Origin: a bacterium ADurb.Bin374
GTDB lineage: Bacteria > Riflebacteria > Ozemobacteria > Ozemobacterales > Ozemobacteraceae
NCBI GenBank assembly: GCA_002068715.1
Contig: MWAR01000105.1
Coordinates: 1 to 11,388 of the forward strand
DNA: 11,388 bases
Direction of reading: 5' to 3'
The notes under the pieces were generated by a model. That model was not told where the DNA came from and searched no databases. It was given only the letters and a program-made list of their open reading frames with translations. The position numbers and the translations under genes are program-made. This document shows, in pieces, positions 1-8,623 of this stretch. Positions within the stretch are counted from its first letter, which is position 1; every line of letters begins with the position of its first letter.

Positions 1-20
1 GTTTTCTGGCAGAGGGATGT

Positions 21-3260
<3,240 letters not shown>

Positions 3261-3263
3261 GCG

Positions 3264-4406
3264 TCATTTTCCTCCTGCGGGCGGGGTGATGAGAAACCGG
3301 TCACCTGGCTTGAGACCGGAGAGAATCTCGATTCCGCCCGGCATCGTTCGACCGGTTCTGACGAGTCTGTAAACAGGCTTTCCGTCGGACTCGGCCCAGA
3401 TGCCCTCGAGCTGGCCGCGGATCTCGACCGCGGCAGGCGGAACGAGAAGAACGGTCTCGGTGCCGATGACGAACGCCCCGCGGGCATACATACCGGTTTT
3501 GAGTTCCGGCTGGGCCGCGAGAGCGATCTTCACGATGAAGGTGTGCGACAGGGCGTCGGCAGATGGCAGAATCTCTGCGACAACGCCGGAAAAGGCACGG
3601 CCCGCGAGGGCGTCGATGGTGACCTCGACCTGCATGCCTTCCGTGATCGACGCAATGAACCGCTCGGGCACCATCGCCTCGAATCGCAGCTGCGACGAAT
3701 CCTCGATCGTCAGCAGGGGCACGCCAGGGGCGGCAAGCATGCCGGGCTCGATGCGGCGAGCCGTGACACGGCCGCCGAACGGCGCCGTCACCTCGGCGAG
3801 GTCCCTGATCGTCTCGACCTTGCTGATGCCGGCCTGGGCCTGGGACATACGGGCATTCACGGTCGATTTCTTCGCCTCGAGCGAGTCGATCTGCGCCTGG
3901 GCACCTCGCACCTGGGCCTGGGCCGACGTGAACGCCGCCTCGGCCTGGTCGTATTCCTGTTTGCTGACCGACTTTTTCTCGAACAGGGCCTTGATGCGCT
4001 GGAACGACGACTCGGCCAGCTTCAATCCGGCGTCGGCCTGCTGCTTCTGTGCCTGGGCCGCCTGGAGCCCGCGGTCGATCTCGGTCTTCATCGCCGCCGC
4101 CTCGGAAAGCCCCGCGCGGGCACCCGCCAGATCGGAAGCGACGTCGCGCGCGTCGATCTTCACGACGGTCTCGCCGGCCTTCACCGTGTCTCCCTCGCGC
4201 TTGAGCACCTCGAGCACGTTCCCCATGACTTTGCTGGAAAGCGTCGTCACGACCTTGGGCTGGATATTCCCGATCGCCTCGTATACCAGACTCTGATCGA
4301 TGTTCGCGGCCGTCTGCCAGGCATTCTGCGCCGACAATGTAGCAGCAGGAAACAGAAGCGTCATCCCGGCAAGGCCGGCGATACAAAATTTTATAGCTGT
4401 ATTCAT
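3264..4406 (-). CDS. RND efflux periplasmic adaptor (membrane fusion protein)
   Basis: This 380-residue adaptor bridges the RND permease and the TolC channel in the periplasm. Residues 1-26 form a signal peptide (cleavage after LSA); residue 27 is Gln, not Cys, so it is probably not a lipoprotein. The first lipoyl half is 50-90 (GNVLEVLKREGDTVKAGETV at 62-81). A long Ala/Gln-rich coiled-coil hairpin spans about 90-200, with the turn near KALFEKKSVSKQEYDQAE. The second lipoyl half follows (VTAPFGGRVTARRIEPG, 206-222). The beta-barrel domain is about 235-315 (TGMYARGAF at 304-312) and the membrane-proximal domain is the rest (VPPAAVEIRG, GLKPGDRFLI). GGGAGAA lies 6 bases before the ATG. The stop is 3 bases from the RND start, whose RBS lies inside this gene, so the two are translated together. 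Confidence 0.94.
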   Translation of the reverse strand: MNTAIKFCIAGLAGMTLLFPAATLSAQNAWQTAANIDQSLVYEAIGNIQPKVVTTLSSKVMGNVLEVLKREGDTVKAGETVVKIDARDVASDLAGARAGLSEAAAMKTEIDRGLQAAQAQKQQADAGLKLAESSFQRIKALFEKKSVSKQEYDQAEAAFTSAQAQVRGAQAQIDSLEAKKSTVNARMSQAQAGISKVETIRDLAEVTAPFGGRVTARRIEPGMLAAPGVPLLTIEDSSQLRFEAMVPERFIASITEGMQVEVTIDALAGRAFSGVVAEILPSADALSHTFIVKIALAAQPELKTGMYARGAFVIGTETVLLVPPAAVEIRGQLEGIWAESDGKPVYRLVRTGRTMPGGIEILSGLKPGDRFLITPPAGGK

Positions 4407-4517
4407 ACGATATTCTCCCGTCTTTCGGCATCGAGCCGTCCATTCATACGCTTTGCGATATATTTCTACTTGTTTTGTTGAATGCCTTCGTTCTACTGCA
4501 CCCTCATTCGCGTTTTT
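4407..4517 (-). promoter_or_regulatory. AT-rich leader of the adaptor-RND pair, promoter not resolved
   Basis: Between element R1 and the adaptor ATG lies DNA more AT-rich than its surroundings, especially 4451-4490, which includes TATAT on the minus strand near 4458-4465. This is where a promoter for the adaptor and permease would be expected, but I find no convincing -35/-10 pair. The 9-mer ATTCATACG occurs twice (4401-4409, 4442-4450), once across the start codon. Confidence 0.25.
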
Positions 4518-4606
4518 GAGTCCTGCAGAGTGAATATCACCCGTTCTCTCTGAGCTTGTCGAAGAGCGAGAGCCTCTCGTGCTTCGACAGGCTCAGCCCG
4601 AACGGG
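4518..4606 (+). repeat. Dispersed palindromic element, copy R1
   Basis: This is the best-preserved copy. From outside in: CCCGTTC and GAACGGG (4540-4546, 4600-4606), CTGAGCTTGTCGAAG and CTTCGACAGGCTCAG (4550-4564, 4582-4596; one mismatch that is a G-U pair in RNA), then CGAGAG-C-CTCTCG (4567-4579) in the centre. The asymmetric 29-base flank (4518-4546) is shared with R2 and, inverted, with R3. It fills most of the tolC-adaptor spacer. Imperfect palindromes with the CTGAGC-TTGTCGAAG core are, to my knowledge, widespread intergenic repeats in GC-rich bacteria. Confidence 0.82.
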
Positions 4607-4626
4607 AATCACGCTCTGAGTGATTC
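4606..4626 (-). repeat. Hairpin overlapping the tolC stop codon
   Basis: GAATCAC (4606-4612) and GTGATTC (4620-4626) form a perfect 7-bp stem with a 7-base loop; the arm includes two bases of the tolC TGA (4627-4625). It directly abuts element copy R1, so two stems stand in tandem after tolC. No T-run follows, so it may protect or process the mRNA end rather than terminate. Confidence 0.45.
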
Positions 4627-6013
4627 ATTTTTCCGCGGCGGACGCCTGGTCATGAAGCAGGGCGCATCGTTCGAGCGTGAGCTCGCCGAGGGCCATTTTC
4701 AGGCGGGCACGACTGATCGAGTAGTCATACAACGCTTTCAGATAATTCATGCGATGCGACAGGAGGCTGGTCTCGGCTCCGAGCAGATCGCTCATGATGG
4801 CCAGGCCGGCCGTATACCTATCGCGCAGGATGCGGAGGGACTCGGTGCTGTTCTCGACAGCTTCCCGGCTGACCTTGATCCGCTCGAGTGCGTTGTTGAT
4901 GCCCGTCACGGCCTCGCGGATCTGAAGATGAATCCCGTCCTTCAGGGCCTCCGCCGCCAGCTTGAGCTGACGCGCCTGGGCCTTCGCTCCCGCAGCCTTG
5001 TGGCTCGACTCGCCACCGTCGGCGATATTCCAGTCGACGCGCGCGAACACCATGCTGTTGCCGTGGCCGTCGCCGTCGAAGCCGTCGCGGTTGTGGTCGG
5101 CCGCCGCTCCGAGCAGGACGTGGGGCCGGACCGCGCCGCGGTGCATTCGCTCGTTCTGCGAGACGGCATCGGCGCGTTTCAACAGGGCAAGATAGTCGGG
5201 GCGCTGACGCAGGGCGGTATCCAGAAGCACCGTGGGCTCATCTCCGCAGGAAGTGCATTCTTCCAGGAGCAACGGCATGGTCAGTTCGTAATCCGAGGCT
5301 GAGGCGACCCCCATGACCGTCGCAAGGCCCTCGAGGGCAAGACGATACTGGTTCTGCATTCGCAGGCTCGTTTCCTGGTTCTGCGAGTGGTGCACCTTCG
5401 CCTGAAGGAAGTCCGATTCGACGGCACGCTGGGCCTCGACGGCCGCCTGCGCATTCTTCAGGCTTTCGGCCGACGTTTCGCAAGCCTTTTCAGCCACCGC
5501 GAGACTTTCGCGGGCAAGCACGACTCCGAGATACGTGTCGATCGTGCGAAATATCGTCTCTTCGGACGTATGCGCGGTATCCTGCACGGCCGCGTCGAGG
5601 CCGAATCGTGCTGCGCGCTCCGCGTGACGATCCATGCCGCCGAGATGGAGGGGCAGGACGACCTGCGCGCCGACCTTGAGGTTGTTCACCGCATCGGGGT
5701 CGTTCAACCGGTCGGGCTGGAAGTCGGCCATCGAGATACGGCCCTGATCGAGCCGTGCCCCGAAAGCCATCATCGGGCTGTCGAGCCGTGTGTCGGAAAC
5801 GCCGGCTGTCACTTTCACTCCACGCATTGCCCGAGCCTCGCCGATCTTTTCACGCGCCACGGTCTCGCCTTCGCGTGCGGCGCCGAGAGCCGGGCTGTGG
5901 CCCAAGGCTTTTCTAACGGCCTCACCGATCGACAGGGGCTCGGCGGCAAAGCCGGGCAGTGAAACGAATGACAGACAGAGCATTACGGCAAACAGCCGAT
6001 CGATACCGGACAT
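4625..6013 (-). CDS. TolC-family outer-membrane efflux channel
   Basis: This 462-residue protein would be the outer-membrane and periplasmic-tunnel part of the efflux pump, docking with the adaptor encoded next. Residues 1-23 are a signal peptide (cleavage after GFA). The mature protein starts with LSIGEAVRKALGHSPAL (27-43), the usual TolC/OEP opening, and repeats the helix-strand-helix pattern twice, with RPDYLALLKRADAVSQNE (271-288) opening the second half. The strand region includes a Gly/Asp-rich turn (308-320) before VFARVDWNIADGGE, as expected. YTAGLAIMSDLLGAETSLL (400-418) is the conserved final-helix motif. Length is normal for the family. A CxxC pair (Cys253, Cys256) in the loop between the halves is unusual. 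AGGAGG lies 5 bases before the ATG. The gene precedes the adaptor by 218 bases and may have its own promoter. Confidence 0.93.
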   Translation of the reverse strand: MSGIDRLFAVMLCLSFVSLPGFAAEPLSIGEAVRKALGHSPALGAAREGETVAREKIGEARAMRGVKVTAGVSDTRLDSPMMAFGARLDQGRISMADFQPDRLNDPDAVNNLKVGAQVVLPLHLGGMDRHAERAARFGLDAAVQDTAHTSEETIFRTIDTYLGVVLARESLAVAEKACETSAESLKNAQAAVEAQRAVESDFLQAKVHHSQNQETSLRMQNQYRLALEGLATVMGVASASDYELTMPLLLEECTSCGDEPTVLLDTALRQRPDYLALLKRADAVSQNERMHRGAVRPHVLLGAAADHNRDGFDGDGHGNSMVFARVDWNIADGGESSHKAAGAKAQARQLKLAAEALKDGIHLQIREAVTGINNALERIKVSREAVENSTESLRILRDRYTAGLAIMSDLLGAETSLLSHRMNYLKALYDYSISRARLKMALGELTLERCALLHDQASAAEK

Positions 6014-6054
6014 GATTTCCTCCTGGATACCCGAAGGGATTCGAAGACGAACCT

Positions 6055-6083
6055 ATATAACCATGATTTTGCTATTAGCACAA
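6055..6083 (-). promoter_or_regulatory. Weak candidate promoter for tolC
   Basis: On the minus strand TTGTGC (6083-6078) and TTATAT (6060-6055) are separated by 17 bases, 42 bases or more ahead of the tolC ATG. Each hexamer matches the sigma-70 consensus only partly. The -35 region overlaps two small palindromes, GCTATTAGC (6071-6079) and GCAC-AAATC-GTGC (6078-6090). The call rests mainly on spacing and the AT-rich context in otherwise GC-rich DNA. Confidence 0.3.
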
Positions 6084-6187
6084 ATCGTGCCATGACGTCG
6101 GACATTCGCCGAAACGCCCATCATAGGCTTATTCCAAGTCATGCATACCGCACGGTCATGGCGACAGAGAGCACATGGCAACAACAG

Positions 6188-6255
6188 CGCGAGCGCCTCG
6201 CGATCCGATCGCGCGTGATGTCATGCAACGCGCATAATTCGCATGGAATCCATGC
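6188..6255. promoter_or_regulatory. Chain of overlapping palindromes upstream of tolC
   Basis: Four perfect inverted repeats follow one another: CGCGAG-CGC-CTCGCG (6188-6202), CGCGAT-CCG-ATCGCG (6199-6213), GCGCGT-N11-ACGCGC (6211-6233) and GCATGGA-A-TCCATGC (6241-6255). The first three share bases with their neighbours, so as RNA adjacent stems would exclude each other. As DNA they could be a cluster of regulator sites. They lie 175-242 bases ahead of the tolC ATG. No coding frame with a good RBS explains the stretch. Confidence 0.45.
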
Positions 6256-6301
6256 ATTTATTTCGTATCTATCACGTTCCGGTGAATCTCGTTTGCTTAT
6301 C

Positions 6302-6417
6302 GAGTTTTGCAGAATGAAAATCACCCGTTTGCCCTGAGCTTGCCGAAGCCACTCCCCAGCCTCCCGAAGGGGGCGATAACCGATCGTGCTTCGACAGGCT
6401 CGGCATGGATGGGAACG
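6302..6417 (+). repeat. Dispersed palindromic element, copy R2
   Basis: The core arms are CTGAGCTTGCCGAAG (6334-6348) and CTTCGACAGGCTCGG (6389-6403), enclosed by CCCGTTT (6324-6330) and a degraded right arm around GGGAACG (6411-6417). The 29-base left flank (6302-6330) matches that of R1 at 24 of 29 positions. The centre is about 40 bases, longer than in R1 and R3, and the arms have three differences, so this copy is the most decayed. Confidence 0.8.
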
Positions 6418-6424
6418 CAAAATC

Positions 6425-6479
6425 GGCTTTTGTGCCGGTAAAAGCCAACCCCGGGTGGCAAACATTGTCTCCCGGGGTT
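6425..6479 (-). terminator. Tandem hairpins, probable terminator of the 600-residue gene
   Basis: On the minus strand a 9-bp GC-rich stem comes first (AACCCCGGG and CCCGGGGTT, plus-strand 6447-6455 and 6471-6479, 15-base loop). It is followed at once by a 7-bp stem (GGCTTTT and AAAAGCC, plus-strand 6425-6431 and 6440-6446, 8-base loop) and then GATTTT. The stems begin 24 bases after the stop codon at 6503, as a terminator would. The T-run is short, so efficiency is uncertain. Confidence 0.55.
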
Positions 6480-6480
6480 T

Positions 6481-6499
6481 CCTGAAACAGTATGTCAGG
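6481..6499 (-). repeat. Small hairpin after the 600-residue gene
   Basis: CCTGA (6481-6485) and TCAGG (6495-6499) can pair, four bases beyond the stop at 6503. A similar sequence, CTGAAACTGTTTTCAGG, occurs at 8522-8538 next to element copy R3. The stem is short. Confidence 0.3.
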
Positions 6500-6502
6500 G
6501 CG

Positions 6503-8305
6503 TTAGCGGATGGTTTGCGCTTCCGAGAACTTCAGCAGATCTTTGCACTCACGGCCGAGCGGGGATTTCGCGAGCACCTCGTTCCGCCGGAACTCGTCGG
6601 CGACGGCCCGGGCAAGCTCGGGGTCGGAGGAAAGCTTCCGGAGAATCGGAAGGAGTTCCCTCCGGAGGGTTTCTTCGCGGCACACAAGGTAGTCGTAGAA
6701 GTTTTCGGGCTTGTACCGGATCTTTTCGATGAGGTTCTGTTTGTTGGCGTGTAACGCGGCAACGAGCTTCTCATACTCTTTCAATTCGACGCACCCGCTT
6801 TTCCCGAAGAACCAGGTGCGCTCGTAGGCTCCATCCTCTTCAGGGGCATAAAAGTATTTCTTCTCGAACCGGAGTTTCAGCACGCCCTTCTCGTTGAACG
6901 CCGGAAAATGCAGTTCCGCGGCTGCCTTGACGGCGACGGGGGTTCCGTCGCGCTCGGCCGAAACGCGATCGGGCACGGCGGGCCTGCCGAGGCAGTCGGT
7001 GAACCGGACATACAGGGTTTCACCGCGAGGCTCCATCGAGACGCGCAGGTGATGCGGGAACGCGAGCCCCTGGTAGAAGAACTGGACCGGGAACGCCCGC
7101 AGGCGAGGCCCATAAAAACTATCTTCTATATAATCACGATGATTTTTACCGAAAGTCTCGTAGTAGAGAACGACGTCCTTGCCCTTCAGGCGGGCGGTTC
7201 CCACTATGTTCACACCGTGCACGCCGAGCGGCGACGACAGTTTGTCGTGCAGGAACCGCATCGTGTGCTGGGAAAACAGGATGCCATACCGTTCCAGACC
7301 CTGACGGATCGTCTTCACATCGCCATGATGATGGTCGAACACCGGGAAAAATGGTTTGTCCATCCCGAACCCGTCGGCGGGAAGCGGATACCGGACGCCC
7401 TTGCGGATGGGGTCCTGGACCTCTTTCGGGAGAGGGATCGATGAGACGATATAGGCGAAATGCTTCGGGGAATAGGCGATCTTCTCGCCCGTCACCCGGT
7501 CTTTGCCGGTGAACAGAACCCACGAATAGGGCGACTTGGGCACCGAGTAGTAAAGAGATTCGATGAGGCGGGGATTCATGCCGTATTCGAGTGTGCCGTT
7601 CACGAAGGAGACGTATTTCCCGATCGGCAGGCCGAGCACCGACTTCCACCAGTCGCTCGCCATGCTGACCGCGTAGGAGATGCATTTCGATGACCCGGTG
7701 CGGCGGCCCAAGGCGCCGGCGAGTCCTTCCTGCTCCGTATAAACCTTCCGTTCCTCCTGGGTTTTCGGGGGAATGCTTTCGAGGTGATCGATGAGATACA
7801 CATCCTCGAGATCGGAAATCTCGACAGGCACCCCCGCGGAATGGTCCGGCTTAACGGGGATTAGCTCGGATAGCTGGGGCAGCGAGTTGGCGTCGGGTGC
7901 TTTCTCCCAGTCTGCGCGGGAAAGGCGGAAGATGGGCTTCAGTTCTTTATCCCAGGCAGGCCAGGAGAGGATCGTGGAGCCGTCCGGGCTGACCTGGAAG
8001 AAGCCACCGACATCCTCGGCGCTCAGCGCGAGTGGCACGAGAATTTTCACCGGCCGCCCCTCGAGCAGCACCTGCCGGGGTTTGTTCAGGACGGGATACT
8101 TCCGGAGAATGACCTGGAGATCGGCCTGGTAATCGGAATACTGTCCAAGAGGCCGGGCAAAAGAAGATTTCGCCCCGAGAATCAGTCCCACCTCCCTGCG
8201 AACCGTATCGATGGCAGCCTTCTCGCCGGTCGTCATCGCGAACGCGGCCGTTCCGAGAAAAAGCGAGAATGCGAGCATGAGAACCACGGAGTGACGGAGC
8301 TTCAT
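6503..8305 (-). CDS. Secreted protein with divergent papain/C39-like cysteine peptidase region
   Basis: This is a 600-residue exported protein that I cannot place in a named family. Residues 1-23 form a signal peptide (KLRH, hydrophobic core, cleavage after AFA). Residues 200-415 look papain-like: SSKCISYAVSMASDWW around Cys208 resembles the nucleophile helix, GVHGVNIVG around His363 the usual His strand, and YYETFG (381-386) the position where papains have NSWG. Two things are off: Glu383 stands where Asn is expected, and no Gln lies six residues before Cys208. The region may be an inactive or altered peptidase. Between Cys and His lies an extra DHHHGD cluster (324-329). Residues 430-500 look beta-rich and the last 100 residues helical and charged. 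Hairpins follow the gene. It stands alone between the ABC and RND groups, and its substrate is unknown. Confidence 0.75.
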   Translation of the reverse strand: MKLRHSVVLMLAFSLFLGTAAFAMTTGEKAAIDTVRREVGLILGAKSSFARPLGQYSDYQADLQVILRKYPVLNKPRQVLLEGRPVKILVPLALSAEDVGGFFQVSPDGSTILSWPAWDKELKPIFRLSRADWEKAPDANSLPQLSELIPVKPDHSAGVPVEISDLEDVYLIDHLESIPPKTQEERKVYTEQEGLAGALGRRTGSSKCISYAVSMASDWWKSVLGLPIGKYVSFVNGTLEYGMNPRLIESLYYSVPKSPYSWVLFTGKDRVTGEKIAYSPKHFAYIVSSIPLPKEVQDPIRKGVRYPLPADGFGMDKPFFPVFDHHHGDVKTIRQGLERYGILFSQHTMRFLHDKLSSPLGVHGVNIVGTARLKGKDVVLYYETFGKNHRDYIEDSFYGPRLRAFPVQFFYQGLAFPHHLRVSMEPRGETLYVRFTDCLGRPAVPDRVSAERDGTPVAVKAAAELHFPAFNEKGVLKLRFEKKYFYAPEEDGAYERTWFFGKSGCVELKEYEKLVAALHANKQNLIEKIRYKPENFYDYLVCREETLRRELLPILRKLSSDPELARAVADEFRRNEVLAKSPLGRECKDLLKFSEAQTIR

Positions 8306-8310
8306 CAAAT

Positions 8311-8317
8311 ACCTCCC
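8311..8317 (-). promoter_or_regulatory. Ribosome binding site deciding the 600-residue gene's start
   Basis: GGGAGGT on the minus strand sits 5 bases before the ATG at 8305. The longer frame begins with TTG at 8338 and lacks such a site; starting at 8305 also gives a clean signal peptide. Confidence 0.75.
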
Positions 8318-8320
8318 TGG

Positions 8321-8340
8321 CATTGAACCTGCATTCAATG
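8321..8340. promoter_or_regulatory. Inverted repeat ahead of the 600-residue gene
   Basis: CATTGAA (8321-8327), six bases, then TTCAATG (8334-8340) is a perfect 7-bp-arm inverted repeat starting 3 bases upstream of the RBS at 8311-8317. It could be an operator for a dimeric regulator or, if transcribed, a leader hairpin beside the RBS. No -35/-10 pair is obvious nearby. Confidence 0.45.
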
Positions 8341-8430
8341 CATATCACGAAACGCCCATTTCCAGCTACATCAGCGCAAACACATGAAATTCCGCCCAGG
8401 TTCACAAAACGGGAAACCGATTCTGAATTT

Positions 8431-8520
8431 CCGTTCGTGCTGAGCTTGTCGAAGCACGAGAGGCGTTCACCCCCCTCGAAAGGCTCAGGGCGAACGGGTG
8501 GATTTCATTTTCCAGGACTC
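8431..8520 (-). repeat. Dispersed palindromic element, copy R3 (inverted)
   Basis: The core arms are CTGAGCTTGTCGAAG at 8440-8454 and CCTCGAAAGGCTCAG at 8474-8488, enclosed by CCGTTC (8431-8436) and GAACGG (8492-8497). The 19-base centre differs from that of the other copies. The asymmetric 29-base flank is on the right (8492-8520); read on the minus strand it matches the left flank of R1 at 23 of 29 positions and that of R2 at 22 of 29. R3 is therefore inverted relative to the other two. It lies in the spacer between the TPR gene and the 600-residue gene. Confidence 0.8.
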
Positions 8521-8552
8521 ACTGAAACTGTTTTCAGGATATCTGTCTGCAG

Positions 8553-8573
8553 GGGCGGGTTTGAAATCCGCCC
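8553..8573. repeat. GC-rich palindrome (GGGCGG-N9-CCGCCC), possible terminator
   Basis: The sequence reads GGGCGG, nine bases (GTTTGAAAT), then CCGCCC. Pairing extends inward through the TTT/AAA. It lies about 50 bases downstream of the TPR stop. There is no T-run after it on the minus strand, so a classical intrinsic terminator is unlikely. Near-identical GC-rich palindromes are common dispersed intergenic repeats in GC-rich genomes. The AT-rich stretch 8601-8634 lies between it and the TPR stop. Confidence 0.5.
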
Positions 8574-8623
8574 GATTTGGCGCAACAGAGATGACCGGAC
8601 CGACATTTATATATTATTCGATA

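Larger units (their letters stand above)
6014..6502. other. 489-base spacer between tolC and the 600-residue gene
   Basis: I see no gene here. From high to low coordinate it holds the small hairpin and tandem hairpins (6425-6499), element R2 (6302-6417), AT-rich DNA (6255-6300), the palindrome chain (6188-6255), unassigned sequence (6091-6187) and the weak promoter candidate. Short open frames on both strands lack RBSs and recognisable protein features. The length and content suggest a transcription boundary before tolC. Confidence 0.6.
8306..8623. other. 318-base spacer between the TPR gene and the 600-residue gene
   Basis: There is no supported gene. It contains an AT-rich stretch after the TPR stop (8601-8623), the GC-rich palindrome (8553-8573), element R3 (8431-8520), about 90 bases of plain sequence (8341-8430) and the inverted repeat at 8321-8340. 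The spacer probably separates the ABC operon from an independently transcribed 600-residue gene. Confidence 0.6.

Noticed and set aside
3301..4443. Minus-strand frame overlapping the adaptor gene for its full length
   Set aside because: The other frame encodes a textbook membrane fusion protein with signal peptide and RBS; this one is Arg/Gly-rich without structure.
6092..6465. Short open frames on both strands in the spacer upstream of tolC
   Set aside because: They lack Shine-Dalgarno sites, run across the dispersed repeat and hairpins, and have no recognisable features.
4518..8520. CRISPR-like repeats
   Set aside because: The three related copies are about 1.8 to 2.1 kb apart with genes between them, differ in orientation and have no uniform spacers.
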